Assembly (NCBI GenBank): GCA_026126205.1
Contig: JAHCJP010000005.1
Coordinates: 51,001-115,000, forward strand
Direction of reading: 5' to 3'
DNA from: Maricaulaceae bacterium
GTDB taxonomy: Bacteria > Pseudomonadota > Alphaproteobacteria > Caulobacterales > Maricaulaceae
Length of the DNA stretch: 64,000 nt
Shown here: positions 50,081-58,613 of the stretch, piece by piece
How positions within the stretch are numbered: the stretch's first letter is position 1
Layout of the letters: every line of letters begins with the position of its first letter
Made by a program: the position numbers and the translations under genes
Notes under the pieces: generated by a model
What the model was told of the DNA's origin: nothing
The model's database searches: none
What the model saw: the letters and a program-made list of their open reading frames with translations, nothing else

Positions 50081-51342
50081 CATCTGATAAGGAATCCAAG
50101 CACGACCTTTATAAGCGTGTGCGTTCGATCGACGTGCTATTGGGTGCATGGCAAACCATACGCAGCAATGGCGAAACTTCGAGAAGCAGGAAAACACGCG
50201 AGGAGACGCGAAAATTTGGAGCGGAGTTACCAAAGAAGATTAATCAAATACAGCGACGACTTCGCAACCCTCCTTATCAGTTTGCGCAACAATACGGGGC
50301 TACGCCAGTAAAAAGAAAAGGGTCTGGAAAACGCCCTCTTGTTATCGCGCCAATCGAAGATCGCATTGTTCAAAGAGCGATATTAGATGCTTTACATGAG
50401 ATGCGCAGCAACAAAGCTATACAAAGTATTTTTGAAACCCCAGGATCTATTGGCGGGATTAGAGGGCGCGGAGTTGATAATGCAATAAAAATAATTCAAA
50501 AAGCTCATGAGGAAGATAGAGCAAAATATGTTGCAGGGTCGGACATTGCTGGGTTTTTTACAAAAATAAATCAACGCAGGGTGTGTGCATTTATTTCAAA
50601 TAATATACATGATGCTAAATTTTGCCACCTTTTTGAAAGCGCGTTACGCGTTGATTTAGAAAATGCTGATCTATTGAGCCATGAAGATGCGGCCTTGTTT
50701 CCATCTGGAGACATGGGTGTGGCACAGGGGTGCCCGTTATCGGCGCTTGCAGGCAATATAGAGCTTGGTGAGTTTGATCAGAAAATGAGCAAGGGAGATG
50801 TAATATGCATTAGATACATTGATGATTTCATTATAATTGGAAAATCTGAATCAGTAGTATCAAAATCTATGGATAAAGCAAAAAATTTACTATTAGAGCT
50901 TGGAATGAATGTATATGCTCCGGGCGACGGAACTGGTAAGGCGTTTTCGGGGCCAATTGAGGATGGGTACGAGTTTTTAGGGTATCAAGTTATACCTGAT
51001 TTTTACCCACCATCTGAAACGAATATAGTAAAATTACTGGATTCTGTTAAGAGTGAATATGGTAAAGGTCGGAATAATATACTTCGTTTTTTGAAAAAAG
51101 GTGGGAAACCCCCAATTCAACTTTATGCACAGACATTCGTTGCGGTTGATCAATTGGTGCGTGCATGGGCAGGATCGTTTAAAGCCTCGAAGTGCACTAA
51201 AACGGCGCTGTATATAGATGGTGAAATAAATAAGCTAACAAGTCATTTTATAAGTTTTTATATGCAAAAAACAAAAAATATTACGACAAGTAAAAAGAGA
51301 GAGGTTTTGGGTATTGGACTTGTTTCAAATCTTTTCTCGTGA
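50026..51342 (+). CDS. reverse transcriptase, lone (group II-like/UG-DRT type)
   Basis: 438 residues from the ATG at 50026. RT blocks: RT1 GSGKRPLVIAPIEDRIVQRA, RT2/3 GSIGGIRGRGVDNAIKIIQK and YVAGSDIAGFFTKI (first catalytic Asp), RT4 MGVAQGCPLSALAGNIELGE, RT5 CIRYIDDFIIIG (catalytic YxDD). A helical thumb follows (QLVRAWAGSFKAS and IDGEINKLTSHFISFYMQ). No maturase-type endonuclease, no integrase and no group II domain V downstream. The gene is strikingly AT-rich beside GC-rich neighbours, so it was acquired. A TTG at 50053 with GGGGAAGAG ahead is an alternative start that would leave the RNA hairpins mostly untranslated. Probable function: anti-phage cDNA synthesis; inferred from family and architecture. 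Confidence 0.88.
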   Translation: MQHRSRGRALPIGPTATKSSDKESKHDLYKRVRSIDVLLGAWQTIRSNGETSRSRKTREETRKFGAELPKKINQIQRRLRNPPYQFAQQYGATPVKRKGSGKRPLVIAPIEDRIVQRAILDALHEMRSNKAIQSIFETPGSIGGIRGRGVDNAIKIIQKAHEEDRAKYVAGSDIAGFFTKINQRRVCAFISNNIHDAKFCHLFESALRVDLENADLLSHEDAALFPSGDMGVAQGCPLSALAGNIELGEFDQKMSKGDVICIRYIDDFIIIGKSESVVSKSMDKAKNLLLELGMNVYAPGDGTGKAFSGPIEDGYEFLGYQVIPDFYPPSETNIVKLLDSVKSEYGKGRNNILRFLKKGGKPPIQLYAQTFVAVDQLVRAWAGSFKASKCTKTALYIDGEINKLTSHFISFYMQKTKNITTSKKREVLGIGLVSNLFS

Positions 51343-51404
51343 CTGTCTATAATAATTGCTCGCTGCTCCCCGGCCGACCCCCGGAAGGCGCGCCATTGAC
51401 GCGC

Positions 51405-51557
51405 CCACCCTCCCCCGGCGCGGGGAGGGTCACGAAGGGCGGCGGAGCCGTCCCGAGTGGGGTGGGGGGTGAGTGGCGCGGTCCTGAAATTCCGCCCACC
51501 CCGGCCCTCCGGGCTGGCGCCCGCAGGCCCGACCCTCCCCACGCCGGGGGAGGGTGG
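51405..51557. repeat. palindromic intergenic repeat, 27-base inverted arms
   Basis: 51405-51431 and 51531-51557 are inverted copies matching at 26 of 27 positions (core CACCCTCCCCCGGCG). Each arm is itself a near-palindrome of CCCTCCCC/GGGGAGGG. Such GC-rich elements are frequent in alphaproteobacterial intergenic DNA. It lies in the 615-base stretch without genes between the reverse transcriptase and gor. Confidence 0.7.
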
Positions 51558-51601
51558 GAAGCTTTTTTGAGGGCTGGGCGCTGAACAGCGCCTTCTGGAC
51601 T

Positions 51602-51725
51602 CCCTCGTCCTTCGTGGCTCTGCGCCTTCGGCGCATCGCACCTCAGGATGAGGGATAAGCTGAATCAACAAACCCCCTCATCCTGAGGAGTCCCGGCCGC
51701 CAGGCCGGGCCACGAAGGACGAGGG
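51602..51725. repeat. REP/MITE-like element, copy 1
   Basis: The 17-base ends CCCTCGTCCTTCGTGGC (51602-51618) and its exact inverse (51709-51725) enclose an inner inverted pair, CTCAGGATGAGGG and CCCTCATCCTGAG. Short hairpins (CGCCTTCGGCG and GGCCGCCAGGCC-type) lie between. A second copy is at 56349-56476. The rest of 51726-51957 shows no gene; the gor ribosome site AGGGGAC is just before 51958. Confidence 0.78.
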
Positions 51726-51957
51726 GGCCAGAGCGCGCATCGGTGATGCGCCCCGCCTTTCCCCGCATTGAGAGAGGGTAAGCGGCTGCGCCGGCAGCGA
51801 TGGCGGCCAAACTTATCCCCACCCCTTCAAACGGCCGTATAATGGCGGTCTGGCCAGGTTGCGCAGGCGGCGTTTGACGGCGGCGGGGCGAGGCCCCAAT
51901 TAAGCCGCTCAGACACCGGCGCCCAGCGCCGCCGGCCGCCGCGAGGGGACATGCGCC

Positions 51958-53349
51958 ATGCCGCAATACGACTATGACCTGTTCGTGATCGGCGCCGGTT
52001 CCGGCGGCGTGCGGGCCGCGCGGCTGGCCGCGCAGGCGGGCGCGCGCGTCGCGGTGGCCGAGGACGACCGCGCCGGGGGCACCTGCGTGGTGCGCGGCTG
52101 CATCCCGAAGAAATATTTCGTCTACGCCGCCGAGTTCGCCAAGAGCTTCGCCGAGGCGGCGCATTACGGCTGGCGGCTGTCGTCCGCGCCGCAATTCGAC
52201 TGGCCCACCCTGCGCGACGCCGTGCAGGCCGAGGTGACGCGCCTGTCCGGCATTTATGAAAGCGTGCTGGCGAACGCCGGGGCGGAGCTGATTTCCGAGC
52301 GCGCGTCGTTTGTGGACGCGCATACGCTGCGGCTGGCGCCGTCCGGGCGCACGGTGACGGCCAAACACGTCCTGATCGCCACGGGCGGAACGCCGTGGAC
52401 GCCGGATGATTTGCCGGGGCGGGAGCTGGCCCTGGTCTCCGACGACGCCTTCCTGTTCGACCGCCTGCCGGCGCGGCTGGTGATCGCCGGGGGCGGCTAT
52501 ATCGCCTGCGAGTTCGCGCAGGTGTTCGCCGGTCTCGGCGTGCAGGTGACGCAGGTGTATCGCGGCGACACGGTGCTGCGCGGCTTCGACGATGACATCC
52601 GCGCCGCGGCGCAGCAGGCGATTATCGAGTCCGGCGTGCGCCTGATCACCGGAACGGTGTTCGAGCGCATAGAGGGAACCGCGGACGGCGGCCGCCGGGT
52701 GAGGCTGAAAAACGGCGAGGTTCTTGAGGCCGACGCGGTGCTGATGGCCGTGGGGCGGCGGCCCAATGTCTCCGGCCTGGGGCTGGCGGCGGCGGGCGTG
52801 GACCAGACCCCCGGCGGCGCGGTGAAGGTGGACGCGTATTCGCGGACATCGGCGCCGCATATCTACGCCGTCGGCGACGTGACCGACCGGGTGAACCTGA
52901 CCCCGGTGGCGATCCGCGAGGCGATGGCGTTCGTGGAGACGGTGTTCGGCGCCGCGCCCGCCGCCTTCGACCACGCCGATGTCGCCAGCGCCGTGTTCAC
53001 CCAGCCGCCGGTCGGCGCCGTGGGCCTGACCGAGGCCGAGGCGCGGGAAAGGTACGGCGCGGTTGACATCTACAAGACCAGCTTCCGCCCCATGAAGGGC
53101 GTGCTGGCGCAATCGCCGCAGCGCAGCGTGATGAAGCTGGTGGTGAAGCCTGACGACGGCCGCGTGCTGGGCGTGCATGTTTTCGGCCCCGACGCGCCGG
53201 AGATGATCCAGCTCGCCGCCATCGCCGTGAAGGCGGGTCTCACCAAGGGACAATTCGACGCGGCATGCGCCGTGCACCCGACAGCGGCCGAAGAACTGGT
53301 TACAATGCGCGATAAATGGACGCCGCCGGAGATGAAGGCCGCCGAATGA
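51958..53349 (+). CDS. gor: glutathione-disulfide reductase
   Basis: 463 residues. FAD motif [20 protein letters not shown], redox disulfide in [17 protein letters not shown], nucleotide motif [20 protein letters not shown], and the C-terminal catalytic His in [14 protein letters not shown]. It regenerates reduced glutathione with NADPH and supports the GST-type enzyme seen elsewhere in the window. ATG at 51958 follows GAGGGGAC. Its stop overlaps the DAHP synthase start by 4 bases. Confidence 0.94.
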   Translation: MPQYDYDLFVIGAGSGGVRAARLAAQAGARVAVAEDDRAGGTCVVRGCIPKKYFVYAAEFAKSFAEAAHYGWRLSSAPQFDWPTLRDAVQAEVTRLSGIYESVLANAGAELISERASFVDAHTLRLAPSGRTVTAKHVLIATGGTPWTPDDLPGRELALVSDDAFLFDRLPARLVIAGGGYIACEFAQVFAGLGVQVTQVYRGDTVLRGFDDDIRAAAQQAIIESGVRLITGTVFERIEGTADGGRRVRLKNGEVLEADAVLMAVGRRPNVSGLGLAAAGVDQTPGGAVKVDAYSRTSAPHIYAVGDVTDRVNLTPVAIREAMAFVETVFGAAPAAFDHADVASAVFTQPPVGAVGLTEAEARERYGAVDIYKTSFRPMKGVLAQSPQRSVMKLVVKPDDGRVLGVHVFGPDAPEMIQLAAIAVKAGLTKGQFDAACAVHPTAAEELVTMRDKWTPPEMKAAE

Positions 53350-54728
53350 GCCTGAACAAGCCCGCCCCCTGGTCGCCCGCAAGCTGGCGCGGCAGACCCG
53401 CCCTGCAACTGCCGGATTATCCCGATCCGGCGGCGCTGGCGCGCGTCGAGGAGGAGCTGGCCGGGCGCCCGCCGCTGGTGTTCGCCGGCGAGGCGCGGCG
53501 GCTGAAGCGCCAGCTGGCCGAGGTGGCGGCCGGGCGCTCCTTCCTGCTGCAGGGGGGCGACTGCGCCGAGAGCTTCAAGGAATTCTCCGCCGACAATGTG
53601 CGCGACACCTTCCGCGTGCTGCTGCAGATGGCGGTGGTGCTGACCTTCGCCGCCTCCAAGCCGGTGGTGAAGGTGGGCCGCATCGCCGGCCAGTTCGCCA
53701 AGCCGCGCTCGGCCGATATCGAGACGCGGGGCGAGGTGTCCCTGCCCAGCTATCGCGGCGATTCCATCAACGGCATGGAGTTCGACATCGCCGCCCGCAC
53801 GCCGGATCCGCAGCGGCTGGTGCGCGCCTATGACCAGGCGGCCTCGGCGCTGAACCTGCTGCGCGCCTTCGCGTCGGGCGGTTTCGCGGACCTGCACAAT
53901 GTCCACCAGTGGACGCTGGAGTCGATCAAGGACAGCCCGGCGGCCGAACGCTACGCCGCGACGGCGGAGCGGATTTCAGAGGCGCTGGCCTTCATGCGCG
54001 CCTGCGGGGTGACGCCCGACGCCGCCCCCAGCCTGCAGGGGGTGGACTTCTACACCAGCCACGAGGCGCTGCACCTGCCCTTCGAACAGGCGCTGACCCG
54101 GCGCGATTCCGCCACCGGCGGCTGGTACGCCACCTCGGCGCACATGGTGTGGATCGGCGAGCGCACGCGGCAACTGGACGGCGCCCATGTCGAGTTCGCG
54201 CGCGGCGTGGCCAACCCGGTCGGTCTCAAGTGCGGCCCGGCGATGGCGCCCGACGAACTGCTGCGCCTGATCGACGCGCTGAACCCGGCCAACGAGCCGG
54301 GGCGGCTGGTGCTGATCGCGCGCATGGGGGCGGACAGGGTGGGCGAGCGCCTGCCGGCGCTGGCCCGCGCCGTGACGCGCGAGGGCAAGGCCGTGGTCTG
54401 GTCGTCGGACCCCATGCACGGCAACACCATGAAGGCCGGCAATGGCTACAAGACGCGCGATTTCGACCGCATCCTGAAGGAGCTGGAAGGCTTCATGGGC
54501 GCGCTGCGCGCCGAGGGCGCCTATCCCGGCGGCGTGCATTTCGAGATGACCGGCCGTGACGTGACCGAATGCGTCGGCGGCGCCCATGCGGTGACCGAGG
54601 CCGACCTGTCGTCGCGCTATCACACCCATTGCGACCCGCGCCTGAACGCCAGCCAGGCGCTGGACATGGCCTTCCGCATCGCCGAGGCGCTGAAAGCCGC
54701 CCGCAAGGGCGCCGAAGCGGCGGCGTAG
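53346..54728 (+). CDS. class II 3-deoxy-7-phosphoheptulonate (DAHP) synthase
   Basis: 460 residues, plant-like class II type. Condenses erythrose-4-P and PEP in the first step of the shikimate pathway. Family blocks: [19 protein letters not shown] at the N-terminus, [48 protein letters not shown], the metal/PEP site [20 protein letters not shown] and [23 protein letters not shown] at 53346 overlaps gor. No regulatory ACT or chorismate mutase domain is fused. Confidence 0.95.
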   Translation: MSLNKPAPWSPASWRGRPALQLPDYPDPAALARVEEELAGRPPLVFAGEARRLKRQLAEVAAGRSFLLQGGDCAESFKEFSADNVRDTFRVLLQMAVVLTFAASKPVVKVGRIAGQFAKPRSADIETRGEVSLPSYRGDSINGMEFDIAARTPDPQRLVRAYDQAASALNLLRAFASGGFADLHNVHQWTLESIKDSPAAERYAATAERISEALAFMRACGVTPDAAPSLQGVDFYTSHEALHLPFEQALTRRDSATGGWYATSAHMVWIGERTRQLDGAHVEFARGVANPVGLKCGPAMAPDELLRLIDALNPANEPGRLVLIARMGADRVGERLPALARAVTREGKAVVWSSDPMHGNTMKAGNGYKTRDFDRILKELEGFMGALRAEGAYPGGVHFEMTGRDVTECVGGAHAVTEADLSSRYHTHCDPRLNASQALDMAFRIAEALKAARKGAEAAA

Positions 54729-54735
54729 ATTCGCC

Positions 54736-55500
54736 CTACAGCACGTCCAGCATGCTCGCCACCAGCGGGTGGCGGACGATGTCGGTCTGGTCGAGGCGGA
54801 TCACCGCGATGTCCGGCACGGTCTCCAGCCGTTCCGAAATGGCGCTGAGGCCCGACAGTTCGGGCAGCAGGTCAGTCTGCGCCGGGTCGCCGGTGACCAC
54901 CATGGTCGAATGCCAGCCGAGACGGGTCAGCAGCATCTTCAACTGGCCATAGGTGCAGTTCTGGGCCTCGTCGACGACGACGAAGGCGTTGTTCAGCGTG
55001 CGCCCGCGCATGTATCCGATGGGGGCGATCTCGATCAGCCCCTCGGCCATGTAGGCCTTCAGCTTCTTGGGGCTGAGCCGGTCCGACAGCGCGTCGTAGA
55101 GCGGGCGCAGATAGGGGGCGAGCTTTTCCTCCATCGCGCCGGGCAGGAAGCCGATGCTCTCGCCCGCTTCCACCGCCGGGCGCGACAGCACGATGCGGCT
55201 GACCGCGCCCTTCTCCAGCGCCTCGACCGCCTTGGCGACGGCCAGATAGGTCTTGCCGGTGCCGGCCGGGCCGAGGGCGAGCACGAGATTATGGGCGTCG
55301 ATGGCGCCCATCAGCTTCGCCTGCCCGTCGGAGCGCGGTTTGACGTTTTTGACAAAGCTCTGGTCGCGCATGGGCTCGCGCGCGTCGGGGCTCCAGCCCG
55401 CGCCGGGGAACAGGGCTCTGACCTTCTGCTCCTCGTCGCGGTAGTGAGCGGCGTTGAACTCGCCGACGCTGTGACGGCGCTTCGCGGCGCGTTTGCCCAT
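54736..55500 (-). CDS. PhoH-like ATPase
   Basis: 254 residues. Walker A is ALGPAGTGKTYLAVAKAVEA, Walker B is AFVVVDEAQNCTYGQLKML, with SRPAVEAGESIGFLPGAMEE and MRGRTLNNAF specific to PhoH. These RNA-associated ATPases are linked to phosphate starvation and RNA processing. The ATG at 55500 begins MGKRAAKRRHS, the typical basic start; an in-frame extension to 55770 crosses an intrinsic terminator and is treated as a separate leader. The N-terminal PIN domain of PhoH2 is absent. Confidence 0.92.
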   Translation of the reverse strand: MGKRAAKRRHSVGEFNAAHYRDEEQKVRALFPGAGWSPDAREPMRDQSFVKNVKPRSDGQAKLMGAIDAHNLVLALGPAGTGKTYLAVAKAVEALEKGAVSRIVLSRPAVEAGESIGFLPGAMEEKLAPYLRPLYDALSDRLSPKKLKAYMAEGLIEIAPIGYMRGRTLNNAFVVVDEAQNCTYGQLKMLLTRLGWHSTMVVTGDPAQTDLLPELSGLSAISERLETVPDIAVIRLDQTDIVRHPLVASMLDVL

Positions 55501-55526
55501 GTTCAGACCCTCCGTTGGCTGTGAGA

Positions 55527-55558
55527 ACGAAAAACCCCCCGGCGGTCGCGCGGGGGGT
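55527..55558 (-). terminator. intrinsic terminator in the phoH leader
   Basis: On the minus strand CCCCCCG pairs with CGGGGGG across a 9-base loop and is followed by TTTTT. It lies only 27 bases upstream of the phoH ATG and within the leader region, so it can act as an attenuator or end a separate short transcript. See the finding. Confidence 0.75.
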
Positions 55559-55716
55559 GGTTCAGGCTCGGCTGTCGGCTCGATCCGGCGCGCGCGCTGC
55601 TGCGCTCTGCGCCTGATCCGGGGCTTGCTGCGTGTGCGTCTCGCACGGGGCTCGCCGCCTCCTTCGCCAACGCCGCGATGCGAGGGGCCGAAGCCTTCGA
55701 ATCGCGTCACCAGCAT
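55559..55716 (-). other. Arg-rich leader ORF reading toward phoH
   Basis: An ATG at 55716 opens [13 protein letters not shown], then an Arg-rich run ([20 protein letters not shown]). Past the terminator hairpin the frame continues in phase into phoH. A TACACT that could serve as -10 ends two bases before this ATG, so a GTG at 55710 could be a leaderless start. This may be a regulatory leader peptide rather than a PhoH N-terminus. The remainder of the 301-base gap to the carbonic anhydrase gene shows nothing else. Confidence 0.35.
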
Positions 55717-55802
55717 CAGTGTATGTGGTGAAGAAAGTCTTGCGAGCGGCTTTGCAGAAGCGTCACGCACATGCTTGTCTGCCGTGGCCGGAGGGACACG
55801 CC

Positions 55803-56333
55803 ATGCCGCTTTACGAACTGGACGGACACGCGCCGCAAACGCCGGGCGAGGGGGGATACTGGGTCGCGCCGGGCGCGCATGTGATGGGCCGGGTGATCCT
55901 GCGCAGGAACGCCAGCGTCTGGTATGGCGCCGTCATCCGCGGCGACATCGACACCATAGAGATCGGCGAGGATTCGAACGTGCAGGACGGATCGGTCCTG
56001 CATACCGACCACGGCTTTCCGATGACCATCGGGCGCGGCGTGACCATCGGCCATCAGGCGATGCTGCACGGCTGCACGGTGGGCGATTATTCGCTGATCG
56101 GCATCAAGGCGACGGTGCTGAACGGCGCGAAGATCGGCCGGGGCTGCATCATCGGCGCCCATGCGCTGATCACCGAGGGCAAGGAGATTCCGGACCATTC
56201 GATGGTCGTCGGCGCGCCGGGCCGCGTGATCAAGACGCTGGAGCCGGAGATGATCGAGCTGCTGAAGGCGTCCGCCGAACACTATGTCGGGAATTTCAAA
56301 CGCCACGCGGCGGGGCTGAAGGCGGTCGGGTGA
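55803..56333 (+). CDS. gamma-class carbonic anhydrase-like protein
   Basis: 176 residues, trimeric left-handed beta-helix. The zinc ligands are kept: [11 protein letters not shown] and [14 protein letters not shown]; hexapeptide turns such as [11 protein letters not shown] and [14 protein letters not shown] run through the protein. The family includes YrdA/CaiE-like proteins and true carbonic anhydrases, so activity is not certain. ATG at 55803 gives [12 protein letters not shown]. It is transcribed away from the phoH leader. Confidence 0.9.
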   Translation: MPLYELDGHAPQTPGEGGYWVAPGAHVMGRVILRRNASVWYGAVIRGDIDTIEIGEDSNVQDGSVLHTDHGFPMTIGRGVTIGHQAMLHGCTVGDYSLIGIKATVLNGAKIGRGCIIGAHALITEGKEIPDHSMVVGAPGRVIKTLEPEMIELLKASAEHYVGNFKRHAAGLKAVG

Positions 56334-56348
56334 GCCGGGCTTCTGGAC

Positions 56349-56476
56349 CCCTCGTCCTTCGTGGCTCGCCGCTTGTGGCGGCGCGCACCTCAGGATGAGG
56401 GTGTTTGTTGATTCAATACCCTACCCCCTCATCCTGAGGAGTCCCGGCCGCTAGGCCGGGCCACGAAGGACGAGGG
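56349..56476. repeat. REP/MITE-like element, copy 2
   Basis: Same 17-base ends as copy 1 (CCCTCGTCCTTCGTGGC at 56349-56365, inverse at 56460-56476) and the same inner CTCAGGATGAGGG/CCCTCATCCTGAGG pair. It differs mainly in the small hairpin loops (CGCCGCTTGTGGCGGCG and GGCCGCTAGGCC). It fills the gap between the carbonic anhydrase and GYF-protein genes. Confidence 0.8.
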
Positions 56477-56519
56477 AATCCAGAGGGGTGATCCGCGCAG
56501 AGGGTGAAGGAAAGGGCGT

Positions 56520-57038
56520 CTAAAGCGCCTTGCCCCACAGGGCGCGCAGCGTCGCGTCGGCCTCACCGCCGAGGTTGAACCAGGCCGACTGGTCGCGGCT
56601 GGCGTCGATCACCATCAGGCGGTCGTCGCGGTCCAGCAGATGGCTCAGTTCGTTGCGCAGTTCTGAGGCGCTGGCGACGCCGCGCAGCAGCCAGACACCG
56701 GCGAACACCCGTTCGGCGTCGCCGAAATAGGACAGGGCGCGCTCGAATGCGGACAGGTCGCCGCCGGCGCTGTCGACGAAAATCACGAAATTCGCCGCCG
56801 GTCCCTGCGGCTCCGGTCGCGCACCGGGGCCGCGCCGGGCCTCCTCCAGCCAGGCCTGCAGCGCCTCGCAATCCCCGGCCGGCGCCCAGCCGTGTTCGCG
56901 GTGCGGGCTGACCAGCGAATGCGCGGCCACGCGGCCTTCGCCGATATAGGCGCGCATCTGGGCGGGCGTGTAGGGGCCGTAGACACGGCCATCCACCTTC
57001 ACGTGCCAGGATGAGGCGGATGCGTCATCGCGGGGCAT
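56520..57038 (-). CDS. GYF_2-domain protein
   Basis: 172 residues. The N-terminal GYF_2-like domain is SSWHVKVDGRVYGPYTPAQM followed by RAYIGEGRVAAHSLVSPHRE HGW (about residues 8-60), a fold that binds proline-rich peptides. The C-terminal half (NFVIFVDSAGGDLSAFERAL, LLRGVASASELRNELSHLLD and DRLMVIDASRDQSAWFNLGG) looks like a small alpha/beta domain without a recognised family. Soluble. ATG at 57038 is favoured; earlier ATGs add poor sequence. Confidence 0.8.
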   Translation of the reverse strand: MPRDDASASSWHVKVDGRVYGPYTPAQMRAYIGEGRVAAHSLVSPHREHGWAPAGDCEALQAWLEEARRGPGARPEPQGPAANFVIFVDSAGGDLSAFERALSYFGDAERVFAGVWLLRGVASASELRNELSHLLDRDDRLMVIDASRDQSAWFNLGGEADATLRALWGKAL

Positions 57039-57172
57039 GGCGAACTCTTTATGTCGCATAAACAGGGTCATCTCACCCGCATGGGGCAAGTTCCGGACCA
57101 CGAAACGGCATTATAGGGCGCGAGTGCGGCGAGACCATGACGGGCCGCAGCGCGCGGCGCCGCGGCAGGCCG

Positions 57173-57787
57173 TCAGGCGGCGCTCTGGTTCGTCTCCGGC
57201 GGGTCGAAATGCACCGCGAAGCCGTTTTCGAGAATCCGCGCCACCGTGCCGGTCATTTCACCCACCTGCACCCGTTCGCCGACGCGCGGACGCTCCAGGC
57301 AGGCGAAGGCGGCGCCGGTGATCGACACGTCGATCACGTCGGCCTTGATCACCACGCCATCGCGAAGACGGATGGCGGCGCGTCCCCGGCCGGGACGGCG
57401 CGGGGCGATGCGGTCCTCCTCCAGTCCCAGACGGGCCATGTTGTATTTCCAGGTGATGGCGTCGGCCAGCTTGTCGCGCTTGCGCTGCGGGGCGTTGAAG
57501 CTGACGGTTATCCAGTTGCCGCCGGACCGGCGCACCTCGCCCTCGATCCGGCCGAGACCCTCCAGCATCAGCACCACGCGCGTTCCCGCAACGGGCGGCG
57601 TTTTCGCCAGCAGCTTGGCGCCGCCGGGCGAGACATCAATCAGCTTGCAGCGCTGCTCGCCGCCGGCCGGTTCGAACATCCTCCCGGGCAGCGACAGGGG
57701 CACGCGCCGCCAGCGGCGGCGGTCCTCGGCCCCGCGCGCGGCGATGCGGATCTTGCGTTTGTCCAGACGGCCCGGTTCTTCGCTCAT
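57173..57787 (-). CDS. tandem PilZ-domain protein
   Basis: 204 residues with two PilZ-like domains. The first has the c-di-GMP motif RRRWRRVPLSLPGR (RxxxR) and LIDVSPGGAKLLAK (DxSxxG). The second (from GRAAIRLRDGVVIKADVIDV SITGAAF) keeps only part of the motif. It probably senses cyclic di-GMP, which governs motility, stalk and holdfast production in this group. It sits near a PAS protein and the hfa operon. ATG at 57787. Confidence 0.87.
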   Translation of the reverse strand: MSEEPGRLDKRKIRIAARGAEDRRRWRRVPLSLPGRMFEPAGGEQRCKLIDVSPGGAKLLAKTPPVAGTRVVLMLEGLGRIEGEVRRSGGNWITVSFNAPQRKRDKLADAITWKYNMARLGLEEDRIAPRRPGRGRAAIRLRDGVVIKADVIDVSITGAAFACLERPRVGERVQVGEMTGTVARILENGFAVHFDPPETNQSAA

Positions 57788-57866
57788 GCCCCGGCATGCT
57801 CCTCAACCGGGGGAGTCTGACGCGCTCTGGTTAAGAAATGGCTTGCGCTATGTGCAGGGTCTGTCG

Positions 57867-58424
57867 CTAGCGGTCGTTGGCGAAATCGTCCAGGTTCACG
57901 GGCGCATAAGGGGCGGGGACGGCCTTGCCAGGCTGGCGCAGCGCCGGCCGCGCCACGCACAGACGCTGGCGCACCAGAGGCCGGCCGCGCAGGGCGTCAA
58001 GACTGGTCACGGGCTGATAGAGACAAAGCAGACGGTCGGCGCGTCCGTCCGCCCCGCGCAGCGGCAGGAAAGCGACTTCGGCCGGCAGGGGCTGGCCGTC
58101 CAGCGTGAAGGCCTCGATCATCGCCGAGGCTGGCGCGGCGGCGGCATGCGCCCCTTCCAGCAGCGCCCTTACATGGTCGCGGTCATAGCCGGACCACAGG
58201 CTCAGGAAGTTCTGGTCGCGGAACTCGCGCCGGTAGAGCGCGCAAACTCCGGTGCCAGCCAGGCTGAACACATGATGGTCGGCGTCGACCCGGCGCAGGA
58301 TGAACAGATTGCGCAGCATCGCCGACAGGTCGCGCGGGGTGATGTCGCCGCGCGCCGGGGCGGGCGCCGCGCCGCGGCGCGATTCCCAATAGGCCAGCAA
58401 TGTCCGTGTGTTGGCGTGAATCAT
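57867..58424 (-). CDS. PAS-like (PAS_5/DUF1852-type) protein
   Basis: 185 residues. The region LLAYWESRRG followed by ITPRDLSAMLRNLFILRRVD and HHVFSLAGTGVCALYRREFR is the alphaproteobacterial PAS_5-type fold (Pfam PF07310), often a stand-alone sensor of unknown ligand. ATG at 58424 (MIHANTRTLLAYWE) is chosen because upstream residues look random. It is divergent from the secreted protein gene at 58614, with a 189-base gap containing no further gene. Confidence 0.82.
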   Translation of the reverse strand: MIHANTRTLLAYWESRRGAAPAPARGDITPRDLSAMLRNLFILRRVDADHHVFSLAGTGVCALYRREFRDQNFLSLWSGYDRDHVRALLEGAHAAAAPASAMIEAFTLDGQPLPAEVAFLPLRGADGRADRLLCLYQPVTSLDALRGRPLVRQRLCVARPALRQPGKAVPAPYAPVNLDDFANDR

Positions 58425-58613
58425 GATGTGCCCAGACCTCTTGCGTCCCGCAACGGGGCGTTGCGGCGCCCGGATCGCGTTCGACGGACGGCGCGGCTTC
58501 AAGTTCGGGGCCATTCGCCCGCCGGGCGAGGCGCGCCCCGGACTGAAACAATCAGACGGGGAAAAACGGCCCGCGCCTTGCACCGTCAGGGTCAGAATCG
58601 AAGGAGAGACATC

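Noticed and set aside
50026..51342. Group II intron
   Set aside because: No domain V/VI hairpin follows the RT and no maturase-endonuclease domain is visible; the upstream hairpins do not form a domain I-like 5' end that I can recognise.
49895..51342. Classical retron
   Set aside because: The RT lacks the retron-typical NAxxH and VTG motifs, and no flanking a1/a2 inverted repeats of an msr-msd were found; not excluded for a divergent type.
50026..51342. Diversity-generating retroelement
   Set aside because: No template/variable repeat pair, no accessory avd gene and no C-type lectin target nearby.
55501..55770. 90-residue N-terminal extension of PhoH
   Set aside because: It is Arg/Pro-rich, crosses an intrinsic terminator, and PhoH proteins normally begin at the MGKR-type start.
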